NCBI GenBank assembly: GCA_035316325.1
Contig: DATHJB010000212.1
Span: 62,001-126,000, forward strand
DNA from: Acidimicrobiales bacterium
GTDB lineage: Bacteria; Actinomycetota; Acidimicrobiia; Acidimicrobiales; VFJN01
Length of the DNA: 64,000 nucleotides
Direction of reading: 5' to 3'
Below are positions 32,167 through 40,098 of this stretch, piece after piece. The position numbers and the translations under genes were made by a program. The notes under the pieces were generated by a model. The model was not told where the DNA came from, did no database searches, and worked only from the letters and a program-made list of their open reading frames with translations. Position 1 is the stretch's first letter. Every line of letters starts with the position of its first letter.

Positions 32167-33084
32167 TCATGCACCTTCGGCGAAAGCCCTACGTATGCCT
32201 GACTGGTCGGCGTCTCGCACGATGTCCCGGATCACGTCCTGTACCGCCCGGGCGGGTGCCGACAGCCGGCCGCGCTGGTTCCGGGCCAGGCCTACGGAGC
32301 GTGGCAGCAGCCCGTCGACGCCGACGCGCCGGCAGGTCGCGTCGATCCACGGCGGCGCCGCGGTGGCCGGCAGCACGGCGGGGCCGAAGCCCTCGAACGC
32401 CAGCGTGCTGAGCAGGCGGATGCCGTCGACCTCGGCCTGGGCCTGCAGGGTGACGCCCACCGCGGCGGCCGCCCGGTCGAGCTCGTCGCGGAACGGCGTG
32501 CCCTGGGGTTCGAGCAGCAGCTCGTGCTGGGCCAGCTCGGCGAAGTCGATCCGCTGGCGCTCGGCCAGGGGGTGGTCGCCGGGGACGACCAGCACGCGCT
32601 CCTCGTCGAACAGCTGCTCGGTGAGCAGCTCGGGCTCGGCGAGGGGCAGGTTGAGCACGGCCAGGTCGAGCGTCTCGGACAGCAGCTGGGGGACCAACGA
32701 CGTGGTGGTGGCGTCGACGATGACGGCGTCGACGTCGGGGTGGCGCTCCTTCACGAGCACGAGCAGCCGGGGGACCAGCCAGCGGCTGACGGTGCCGATG
32801 CAGCCCAGGCGCACCTGGCCCGACACCTGGTGGAGCAGCGAGGCGACGTCGGTGCGCAGCGACTCGAGTTCGCGCTGGATGCGCCGGGCCCGCTCCACGA
32901 CGACCTCGCCCTCCTCGGTGAGCATCCCGCCGGCCCGGTCGACCAGCACGGCCCCCAGCTCCCGTTCGAGGCGGGCGATGTGGGTCGAGACGTTGGACTG
33001 GACGGTGTTGAGGGATCGGGCCGCGGCGGAGAAGGATCCTTCGTCGGCCACGGCGACCAGAGCGGCAAGTTGTCGGAGGTCCAT
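32167..33084 (-). CDS. LysR-family transcriptional regulator
   Basis: This 305-residue protein has an N-terminal winged helix (MDLRQLAALVAVADEGSFSAAARSLN...QSNVSTHIARLERELG) and a periplasmic-binding-like effector domain from about residue 90. A palindrome ATTC-N7-GAAT at 33114 fits a LysR T-N11-A box and lies 30 bp upstream of its start. It may therefore control itself and the divergent transcript. The gene lies directly upstream of citrate synthase, so that gene could also be a target. Confidence 0.9.
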   Translation of the reverse strand: MDLRQLAALVAVADEGSFSAAARSLNTVQSNVSTHIARLERELGAVLVDRAGGMLTEEGEVVVERARRIQRELESLRTDVASLLHQVSGQVRLGCIGTVSRWLVPRLLVLVKERHPDVDAVIVDATTTSLVPQLLSETLDLAVLNLPLAEPELLTEQLFDEERVLVVPGDHPLAERQRIDFAELAQHELLLEPQGTPFRDELDRAAAAVGVTLQAQAEVDGIRLLSTLAFEGFGPAVLPATAAPPWIDATCRRVGVDGLLPRSVGLARNQRGRLSAPARAVQDVIRDIVRDADQSGIRRAFAEGA

Positions 33085-33113
33085 CGCTGCGGGCGATATT
33101 ACCCATCAGAAAC

Positions 33114-33151
33114 ATTCATTTGACGAATCGCGGCCGGTACGTCACTATGAT
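33114..33151 (+). promoter_or_regulatory. LysR-type box overlapping the 6C RNA promoter
   Basis: ATTC-ATTTGAC-GAAT (33114-33128) is a T-N11-A palindrome. A plus-strand promoter overlaps it: TTGACG (33120-33125) and TATGAT (33146-33151). The spacer of 20 bp is longer than ideal. Transcription would begin near 33157. This places the small RNA under possible LysR control. Confidence 0.5.
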
Positions 33152-33156
33152 CAACA

Positions 33157-33285
33157 CATAGAGCGGTGGACGAATCCCCCCTCCGAAGCCGCTCAGAACA
33201 GACGTGAGAATGCCGGATCCCCCCTCTGAGCGTTCCAGTCTGTAGGAGCCGACCGATCCACCCGACGGTCGGCTCCGCTCGTTTT
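33157..33285 (+). ncRNA. 6C small RNA
   Basis: Two stem-loops each expose a run of six cytosines: loop 1 C-run 33176-33181 with stem AGCGG/CCGCT (33162-33166, 33189-33193), loop 2 C-run 33219-33224 with stem CAGAC/GTCTG (33199-33203, 33238-33242). A strong terminator follows. This is the defining form of the actinobacterial 6C RNA. In mycobacteria this RNA lies next to a HAD-IB phosphatase gene, as it does here. The role is probably post-transcriptional regulation through the C-rich loops. Confidence 0.8.
33245..33285 (+). terminator. Rho-independent terminator of the 6C RNA
   Basis: GGAGCCGACCG (33245-33255) and CGGTCGGCTCC (33266-33276) form a perfect 11-bp stem with a 10-nt loop, followed by GCTCGTTTT. 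It lies 45 bp upstream of the HAD/PlsC start. Confidence 0.9.
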
Positions 33286-33330
33286 GCGGTGACGCGGGCG
33301 GGCGCCCCCCGGGTCGGGCAGGCTGTTCCC

Positions 33331-34758
33331 ATGCGTGCTGCTGCGTTCGTCGACCTCGACCGGACCCTCCTGCGGGGAGCGAGCGGTCCGGCGATCAGTC
33401 GGGCGCTGCGGGAGGCGGGCATCGTCGACGGCCGCGTCCTCCCGGGCGAGGGCGTCCTCTACAAGCTGTTCGACCTGGTGGGGGAGACCCGGCCGTCGAT
33501 CGAGCTGGCCCGCCAGGCCGCTCGCTTCGCCAAGGGCTGGCCCCAGGACGCGGTGCGGAAGGCGGCCGAGTCGGCGGCCGACGCGCTCATCGTCGCCGTG
33601 CAGCCGTTCGCCCATCCCATGATCGAGGAGCACCGGGCCGCCGGGCGGCCGGTCGTCCTCGCCACCACCACGCCGTACGACCTGGTGGCCCCGCTGGCCG
33701 AGCGGCTCGGCTTCGACGACGTGGTCGCGACCCGCTACGGCGTCGACGCCGACGGCCGCTACGACGGCACCGTCCGTGGCGAGTTCGTGTGGGGCCGGGG
33801 CAAGCTGCGGGCCGTCGAGGCGTGGGCGCTGGACCACGGCGTGGCGGTCGCCGACAGCTGGGCCTACAGCGACAGCTTCTACGACACGCCGCTGCTGCGG
33901 GCCGCCGGCCACCCCGTCGCCGTGAACCCCGACCCCCGGATGCTGGCGATGGCGCTGTTCCGGCGCTGGCCGATCGTCTGGCTCGACGTGCCCGAGGGCG
34001 TCCCGAAGCTGCCGCTGCTCGACGTCGAGCCCCAGCGGCTGCTGCTCACGATCGCCCGACCCGAGCTGTTCCCGTGGGTGAAGCTGGACATCGCCGGGAT
34101 CGAGCACATCCCCGAGAGCGGGCCGGCGATCCTGGTGGCCAACCACCGCAGCTACTTCGACCCGCTGGCGTTGGGCCTGGCCTTCGGGAAGCGGGGTCGG
34201 CCGGTGCGCTTCCTCGGCAAGAAGGAGGTGTTCGACGCTCCGGTCGTCGGGCACGTGGTGCGGGCGATGGGCGGCATCCGGGTCGACCGGGGGAGCGGCT
34301 CGGAGGAGCCCTTCGCCGAGGCCGCGGCGGCGCTGGCGGCGGGTGAGCTGGTCGCCGTGCTGCCCCAGGGCACGATCCCCCGGGGGCCGGAGTTCTTCGA
34401 CCCGGAGCTGAAGGGCCGCTGGGGCGCGGCCCGGCTGGCGGCGCTGACGAAGGCGCCGGTGGTGCCGTTCGGGCTGTGGGGCACGGAGAAGGTGTGGCCC
34501 CGGTCGGAGCGGGTGCCGCGGGTGTGGAACGTGCTGGCGGCACCGAAGGTGGTCGTCCGGGCCGGACCGCAGGTGGCGCTGAAGCACCGGTCGCCCGAGG
34601 CCGACACCCGCCGCATCATGGCGGCGATCGCCGACCTGCTGCCGCCCGAGGCCCGGGAGCCCCACGAGCCGACCGCGGAGGAGCTGCGCCTCAGCTACCC
34701 GCCCGGCAAGGCCCCGAAGGCCAACCCCGACGAAACTTCGACACAGACGGCGCCATAG
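33331..34758 (+). CDS. HAD-IB phosphatase fused to PlsC-type acyltransferase
   Basis: This 475-residue protein joins an N-terminal HAD-IB hydrolase to a C-terminal 1-acylglycerol-phosphate acyltransferase. HAD motif I is FVDLDRT (D8, D10); motif III lies in DSWAYSDSFYDTPLL. PlsC shows the NHRSYFD box (H272, D277) and the PQGTIPRG motif (345-352). Such fusions occur in phospholipid synthesis and recycling. The ATG at 33331 leaves the 6C terminator intact. The last codons (DETSTQTAP) and stop lie inside palindromic element C. Confidence 0.9.
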   Translation: MRAAAFVDLDRTLLRGASGPAISRALREAGIVDGRVLPGEGVLYKLFDLVGETRPSIELARQAARFAKGWPQDAVRKAAESAADALIVAVQPFAHPMIEEHRAAGRPVVLATTTPYDLVAPLAERLGFDDVVATRYGVDADGRYDGTVRGEFVWGRGKLRAVEAWALDHGVAVADSWAYSDSFYDTPLLRAAGHPVAVNPDPRMLAMALFRRWPIVWLDVPEGVPKLPLLDVEPQRLLLTIARPELFPWVKLDIAGIEHIPESGPAILVANHRSYFDPLALGLAFGKRGRPVRFLGKKEVFDAPVVGHVVRAMGGIRVDRGSGSEEPFAEAAAALAAGELVAVLPQGTIPRGPEFFDPELKGRWGAARLAALTKAPVVPFGLWGTEKVWPRSERVPRVWNVLAAPKVVVRAGPQVALKHRSPEADTRRIMAAIADLLPPEAREPHEPTAEELRLSYPPGKAPKANPDETSTQTAP

Positions 34759-34782
34759 CGACCGTTCCTGTCGAGATTTCGG
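34729..34782. repeat. 54-bp palindromic intergenic element, copy C (inverted)
   Basis: CGAAACTTCGACA (34731-34743) and TGTCGAGATTTCG (34769-34781) pair at 11 of 13 positions. The inner core, read on the minus strand, is GGTCGCTATGGCGCC, identical to copy A and at the same distance from both ends (19 and 20 nt). It contains the HAD/PlsC stop codon and ends 15 bp from the convergent membrane-protein stop. Confidence 0.75.
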
Positions 34783-34796
34783 GTCTGGGTCTGGGT

Positions 34797-36029
34797 CTAG
34801 GCGCCGGGGTCCAGCGACTCGGGGTCGGTGGTGGGGCCGCGGAGGGGTTCGAGGGTGCAGGCCCAGGCGGCCTTCTCGTAGCGGGCGGGGGTCTCGTCCA
34901 TGAAGTCGAGTCGGCAGCGGACGTCGTTGAGCAGCAGGCCCCACCCGACCGCCGGCGACCACGACCCCGACGTGGCCTCGTCGCTCGCGTCGGGCGCCAG
35001 CAGCCGTAGCGACACGACGCCGTTGACCGCCACCGCGGCGATCAGCACCCACAGGTAGACCCGGGTGTTGCGGGCACTGGCGCCGATCCACAGGAACAGG
35101 CAGATCAGCGCGGGGAGCAGGTGGGCCAGCTTCCACGGCATCACGAAGTAGAGCGCCTCGCTGCCCGCGAAGCCGAGCACGGCGAAGCGCAGCATCGGGT
35201 CGGTGCGCCACCGGGGCAGCGACGCCCACAACGCCGGCAGGGCCAGCAGCAGCGTGGCGATCAGCACCAGCCCGCTGCCGGCGTAGTTCTTGTAGAGGAA
35301 GCGGCCCAGGTTGTTGGTGAACGACCGGTAGCCCTCCTGGTTCTCCAGGAACGCGAAGGTGCGGTCGTAGGCCAGCCACGAGGGCACGAAGAGCAGGGCC
35401 CCCAGCGGCGCCGCCAGCAGCCCGGTCCGGATCGAGCGGCGCCGGTGGGCGGGGTCCCACCCGTCGGCCACCAGGAACGCCACCAGCAGGAAGCCCGACG
35501 ACAGCCGGCAGCCGATCGACAGGGCGAACAGGACGCCTGCCTGGGGACTGCGGCCCTCGAGGTGGGCGATCGCGCCCCACACGAAGAACACCAGCGCCCA
35601 CACGAAGTCGGCCAGCGAGGTGGCGGCGATGATCGTCATCGGCGAGGCGAACACGGCCAGGGCGACGAGGTCGCCGTTGTCGTGGTGCCACATGCGCACC
35701 AGGCGGGCGATGCCGACCACGGCGGCTCCCGCCGCTCCCGCCGTCAGCAGGTTCAACAGGAAGTGCCCGCCGACCGGGTCGAACAGGGCGGTGAGCCCCT
35801 CGAACACCGGGACCCCGGGGGTGCGCGACGGGAAGTAGTCGCCCTCCCGGATGCCCGCCGCCGACCGCAGCACGTTGACCACGTCGATGTCGGTGCCGTA
35901 GCCCATCCACACCAGCGGCATCGCCACCAGGGCGACGATCACCGCCAGGTGCCGGTCCCGCAGGCGCCGGTCCCACCATGGAGACGCGCTCTTCGTGCCC
36001 GTCGCCCTCACCGCTTCGACCGTCGCCAT
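34797..36029 (-). CDS. Polytopic membrane protein, GT-C/mannosyltransferase-like
   Basis: This 410-residue protein has about eight to nine predicted membrane helices. An early acidic loop GTDIDVVNVLRSAAGIREGDYFPSRTPG resembles the catalytic first loop of GT-C glycosyltransferases, which use polyprenyl-linked sugars. The later segment GYRSFTNNLGRFLYKNYAGSG is a second loop. No specific family is recognised. It follows the GGDEF-fusion gene with a gap of 5 nt in the same operon. Confidence 0.6.
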   Translation of the reverse strand: MATVEAVRATGTKSASPWWDRRLRDRHLAVIVALVAMPLVWMGYGTDIDVVNVLRSAAGIREGDYFPSRTPGVPVFEGLTALFDPVGGHFLLNLLTAGAAGAAVVGIARLVRMWHHDNGDLVALAVFASPMTIIAATSLADFVWALVFFVWGAIAHLEGRSPQAGVLFALSIGCRLSSGFLLVAFLVADGWDPAHRRRSIRTGLLAAPLGALLFVPSWLAYDRTFAFLENQEGYRSFTNNLGRFLYKNYAGSGLVLIATLLLALPALWASLPRWRTDPMLRFAVLGFAGSEALYFVMPWKLAHLLPALICLFLWIGASARNTRVYLWVLIAAVAVNGVVSLRLLAPDASDEATSGSWSPAVGWGLLLNDVRCRLDFMDETPARYEKAAWACTLEPLRGPTTDPESLDPGA

Positions 36030-36034
36030 GAGGG

Positions 36035-37759
36035 TCAGAGGTTATGACGAACCCAGCGGCCGCGCCCGTGGTGCTTGGCGGCGCGCATGGCTTCGTCGGC
36101 ACGGGCGAGGATCGAGTCGACCATGTCGCCGGGGTGGACGTCGGCCACGCCGATGCTCACGTCGAGCAGGATGTCCTCCCGGGCCGCCTGGTCGATCGGC
36201 TGGCGGATCACGTCGAGCAGCCGGTCCGCCACCCGCTCGACGTCGTCGGGCGACGTGAGCCGCTCGCACAGCACGGCGAACTCGTCGCCGCCCATGCGGG
36301 CCACCAGGTCGCCGGGCCGCAACGCCGCGACCAGGCGCTCGGCCACGATCGCCAGCGCCTTGTCGCCGGTCTGGTGGCCCAGGTGGTCGTTGACCGGCTT
36401 GAACCGGTCGAGGTCGAGGTAGAGCACCGCGGCCTGGCCCTCGCCGCTCTTGGCGACGGCGCTGAGCCGGTCGCGCAGCGCCTGGCGGTTGGCGAGGCCG
36501 GTCAGCGGGTCGTGGGTGGCGGCGAACTCGAGCATGCGGTGGCTGCGGTCCCACTGCAGGGTGAGGCGCAGCAGCTGGCCGGCTTTGCGCAGGGTGTTCG
36601 AGTTGAAGCGGGTGGGGGCGCCGGGGTGGCGGCGCCACACGACGATCGCCGCCACCGGACGGTCGCCGTCGACCAGCGACACGGGGTGGACCCAGCAGGC
36701 CTCGTAGCCCTCGGCCCGGGCCAGTGCGGCAAGGGGGCCGGGCAGGTCGTCGAGGGTGTCGACCGACACGTCCTGGCCCGACGCCAGCGCCCGGGCCCAC
36801 GGCGAGCCCGGCTGCGTCACCAGCAGGTTGATGGCCGTTCCGGCGGCGACCTCGAAGCGGTCGCCGTTCCAGCGGTCGCACACCGCGATGCCGGTGCGGG
36901 GGACCATGTTCTGCACCGCCGCCACGATCAGCGACAGCACGTGGCCCAGCGAGCCGCCCGCCGCCATGGCCTCGACGGCCTGGTCGAGCGCCCGCTCGTA
37001 GCCCGCCTGGCGGATCACCACCACGTACCAGGGCAGGCCCGTGCGCCGGGTGGTCAGCGCCGCCAGCTCGCAGCTCACCTCGTGGCCCTCGGCGTGGAGG
37101 ATGCCCACCTGCACGCCCACCCCGCCCCACGGGTCGATCTCGAAGGCGTCGTGGACGCTGGCGAACGCCTCGTAGGCGGCCGGCAGCGAGGCCGGCGAGA
37201 TCATGACCGCGAAGTGCTGGCCGACGATCTCCTCGGGGCCGTAGCCGAAGAAGCGCTCGATGGAGGCGCCCACCCAGCGGACCACGCCGTCGTAGTCGAG
37301 CATCACGATCGGGTAGATCGAGTGCTCGGCGACCACCTCGAACATCGCCGGGGTGGGCCGCTCGCGGATCTGGACGATCTCCAGGCGGTTGCCGAAGGGG
37401 TCGTCGGTGTGGAAGCGGCGCACGTCGGGGACCTGCTCGCTCCAGCGGACCTCGCCGCCGGCACCCTCGACGCGGCCGGCCACGACGTCGACCTCGTCGA
37501 CCAGCAGGGCCGGGTGGGCCTTGCGGGCCGGCGCGAACGGCTCCTCGACACCCAGGTGCACCGCCACGCACGGCCCCTCGAACCAGCAGCCGCTCGGGTC
37601 GGCCCGCGGCGGCTTCGGCACCCGCCGCATGCCGAGCACCCCCTGGTAGAAGCGCTCGGCGGCGCGCACCGCCTCCTCGCCGGCCGGCATGGCCAGCTGG
37701 ACGTGGTCGAAGCCGAGGAGCTGGCCTCGAGGCGCGGGCGCGGGGCGATCGTCTGTCAG
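36035..37759 (-). CDS. Glyoxalase(VOC)-PAS-GAF-GGDEF fusion, likely CTG start
   Basis: From CTG 37759 the protein has 574 residues. A VOC domain comes first (about 14-131), then PAS (about 138-248), GAF (about 268-398) and GGDEF (about 411-568). The diguanylate cyclase has an intact RMGGDEF and an inhibitory RxxD (RPGD) five residues upstream. The first in-frame ATG (37690) would delete the VOC strand GFDHVQLAMP with its metal ligand H19. The only upstream candidate is a CTG overlapping the aconitase stop as CTGA. It probably makes cyclic di-GMP in response to a ligand. The fusion order is unusual. Confidence 0.75.
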   Translation of the reverse strand: MTDDRPAPAPRGQLLGFDHVQLAMPAGEEAVRAAERFYQGVLGMRRVPKPPRADPSGCWFEGPCVAVHLGVEEPFAPARKAHPALLVDEVDVVAGRVEGAGGEVRWSEQVPDVRRFHTDDPFGNRLEIVQIRERPTPAMFEVVAEHSIYPIVMLDYDGVVRWVGASIERFFGYGPEEIVGQHFAVMISPASLPAAYEAFASVHDAFEIDPWGGVGVQVGILHAEGHEVSCELAALTTRRTGLPWYVVVIRQAGYERALDQAVEAMAAGGSLGHVLSLIVAAVQNMVPRTGIAVCDRWNGDRFEVAAGTAINLLVTQPGSPWARALASGQDVSVDTLDDLPGPLAALARAEGYEACWVHPVSLVDGDRPVAAIVVWRRHPGAPTRFNSNTLRKAGQLLRLTLQWDRSHRMLEFAATHDPLTGLANRQALRDRLSAVAKSGEGQAAVLYLDLDRFKPVNDHLGHQTGDKALAIVAERLVAALRPGDLVARMGGDEFAVLCERLTSPDDVERVADRLLDVIRQPIDQAAREDILLDVSIGVADVHPGDMVDSILARADEAMRAAKHHGRGRWVRHNL

Positions 37760-40050
37760 CTGGTGTGCTTCCTACGGATGATGTTCAGGGCGCTGCCCGC
37801 CCGGAACCACTCGATCTGCTCGTCGTTCATGGTGTGGGTGGCCGCGAGCTCGACGGTCCCCCCGTCCGACCCATGGATGACGCACCGTACCGGCCGGTCG
37901 GGGGCTAGTTCGTGCAGGTCGACGACGCTGATGCGGGAGTCCTCGCCGATCAGGTCGTACGACGCCGGATCGGCGAAGGTGAGCGCCAGCACGCCCTGCT
38001 TCTTCAGGTTGGTCTCGTGGATGCGGGCGAAGCTGCGGGCGAAGATCACCTTGGCACCGCGGTAGCGGGGTTCCATGGCGGCGTGCTCGCGGGAGCTGCC
38101 CTCGCCGTAGTTCTCGTCGCCGACCGCGCACCAGGCGACGCCCTCGGCGTGCAGGTGCTTGGCGATCTCGGGGAACGTCTTCACCTGGCCGTCGAGCGGG
38201 TCCTTGCCGTGGCCGGCCTCGTAGGCCGTGTCGTCGGGACCGGTGAAGGCGTTGATCACGCCGAGGAACAGGTTGCCGGAGATGTTCTCCAGGTGGCCGC
38301 GGTACTTGAGCCAGGGGCCGGCGGCCGAGATGTGGTCGGTCGTGCACTTCCCGGCGGCCTTCATCAGCACCGGCAGCTCCGTGAGGTCCTTGCCGTCCCA
38401 GGGGTCGAAGGGCTCGAGGAGCTGCAGTCGGTCGCTGGTCGGTGCCACGGTCACGGCGATGCCGGCGCTGTCGGCCGGCGGGGCCAGGAAGCCGGACTCT
38501 CCCGGGTCGAAGCCCTCGTGGGGCAGCTTCTCGCCGCGGGGCGCGTCGAGCTTGACGGTGTTGCCGGCGTCGTTGGTGAGGGTGTCGGTGCGGGGGTCGA
38601 AGTCGAGCGTTCCGGCCAGCGCCAGGGCGACCACCAGGTCGGGCGAGGTGACGAACGCCAGCGTGTTGGCGCTCCCGTCGTTCCGCTTGGGGAAGTTGCG
38701 GTTGTAGGAGTTGACGATGGTGTTCGGCTTGGAGAGGTCGAGGTCCTTGCGGTCCCACTGGCCGATGCACGGGCCGCAGGCGTTGGCGAGCACGGTGGCG
38801 CCGATGGCCTCGAGGTCGCCCAGCAGGCCGTCGCGCTCGATGGTGGCCCGCACCTGCTCGGAGCCGGGGGTGACCAGCAGCTGGGTCTTGGCCTTGAGGC
38901 CGTTGGCGGCGGCCTGGCGGGCGATCGACGCGGCCCGGGTGATGTCCTCGTACGACGAGTTGGTGCACGAGCCGACCAGGGCCGACGACACCTCCAGCGG
39001 CCAGCCCTCCTGGCGGGCGTGGTCGCCGAGCTCGCCGATGCGGTGGCCGCGATCGGGGGAGTGGGGACCGTTCACCATGGGCTCGAGGATGGACAGGTCG
39101 ATCTCGACCACCTCGTCGAAGAACCGGCTGGGGTCGTCGTGGACCTCGGGATCGGGCTGCAGGTCGTCGAGCACGGCCCGGGCGGCCTCGGCGATGTCGG
39201 CCCGGCCGGTGGCCTCCAGGTAGGCGAGGCCCGCCTGGTCGAAGCCGAACAGCGACGTGGTGGCACCGATCTCCGCGCCCATGTTGCAGATGGTGGCCTT
39301 GCCGGTGGTCGAGATGGTGTCGGCGCCGGGGCCGAAGTACTCGACGATCGCGCCGGTGCCGCCCTTCACGGTGAGCAGCTCGGCCACCCGCAGGATCACG
39401 TCCTTCGGCGACGTCCAGCCGGACAGCGCGCCGGTGAGGTGGATGCCGATGAGCTTGGGGTAGCGGACGTTGAACGGGAAGCCGGTCATCACGTCGACCG
39501 CGTCGGCGCCGCCCACGCCGATGGCGATCGTGCCGAGGCCGCCGGCGTTGGGGGTGTGGCTGTCGGTGCCGATGATCATCCCGCCGGGGAACGCGTACTG
39601 CTCCAGCACCACCTGGTGGATGATGCCCGAGCCCGGCTTCCAGAACCCGATGCCGTAGCGGGCGGAGACCGTGCGCAGGAAGTCGTACACCTCGGAGTTG
39701 ACGTCGAGGGCGAAGGCGAGGTCCTGCTGGGCGCCGACCCGGGCCTGGACGAGGTGGTCGCAGTGCACGGTGGAGGGCACGGCGACCTGGGGGAGCCCGG
39801 CGGTCATGAACTGGAGCAGGGCCATCTGGGCGGTGGCGTCCTGCATGGCGACGCGGTCGGGGTCGAGGTCGGCGTAGCTTCGGCCGCGCTCGAGCTCCTG
39901 GTCGTGCGGGCTGCGCAGGTGGTTGACGAGGATCTTCTCGGCGAAGGTCAGCGGGCGGCCGAGGCGCTCACGACCGAGGGCGGCCCGCTGAGGCAGACGG
40001 GCGTAGACCTGCTCGGCCAGCGCGACGGGAGTGGAGGCGGTGACGACCAT
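37756..40050 (-). CDS. Aconitate hydratase (mitochondrial-type)
   Basis: This 764-residue aconitase interconverts citrate and isocitrate. The [4Fe-4S] ligands are C362 (VGSCTNSSYED) and C425/C428 (ACGPCIGQW). The order of domains and size fit the mitochondrial-type A group. It lies divergent from a GntR regulator across a 46-bp region containing an operator-like palindrome. Its TGA overlaps the putative CTG start of the next gene. Confidence 0.95.
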   Translation of the reverse strand: MVVTASTPVALAEQVYARLPQRAALGRERLGRPLTFAEKILVNHLRSPHDQELERGRSYADLDPDRVAMQDATAQMALLQFMTAGLPQVAVPSTVHCDHLVQARVGAQQDLAFALDVNSEVYDFLRTVSARYGIGFWKPGSGIIHQVVLEQYAFPGGMIIGTDSHTPNAGGLGTIAIGVGGADAVDVMTGFPFNVRYPKLIGIHLTGALSGWTSPKDVILRVAELLTVKGGTGAIVEYFGPGADTISTTGKATICNMGAEIGATTSLFGFDQAGLAYLEATGRADIAEAARAVLDDLQPDPEVHDDPSRFFDEVVEIDLSILEPMVNGPHSPDRGHRIGELGDHARQEGWPLEVSSALVGSCTNSSYEDITRAASIARQAAANGLKAKTQLLVTPGSEQVRATIERDGLLGDLEAIGATVLANACGPCIGQWDRKDLDLSKPNTIVNSYNRNFPKRNDGSANTLAFVTSPDLVVALALAGTLDFDPRTDTLTNDAGNTVKLDAPRGEKLPHEGFDPGESGFLAPPADSAGIAVTVAPTSDRLQLLEPFDPWDGKDLTELPVLMKAAGKCTTDHISAAGPWLKYRGHLENISGNLFLGVINAFTGPDDTAYEAGHGKDPLDGQVKTFPEIAKHLHAEGVAWCAVGDENYGEGSSREHAAMEPRYRGAKVIFARSFARIHETNLKKQGVLALTFADPASYDLIGEDSRISVVDLHELAPDRPVRCVIHGSDGGTVELAATHTMNDEQIEWFRAGSALNIIRRKHTS

Positions 40051-40078
40051 CGGGGTCCCTTGCGTTCGACGACTGATG

Positions 40079-40098
40079 TAGACAAGTCTATGACAAGT
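40079..40098. promoter_or_regulatory. GntR-type operator between aconitase and regulator
   Basis: TAGAC-AA-GTCTA (40079-40090) is an inverted repeat, and GACAAGT occurs twice (40081, 40092), 11 bp apart on one helical face. The second copy overlaps the GTG start of the GntR gene. The site sits in the divergent promoter, so the regulator probably controls itself and aconitase. Confidence 0.55.

Noticed and set aside
33166-33246. Tiny ORFs (for example MPDPPSERSSL) inside the 6C RNA
   Set aside because: They lie within the structured C-run hairpins and lack ribosome sites; the RNA explanation is better.
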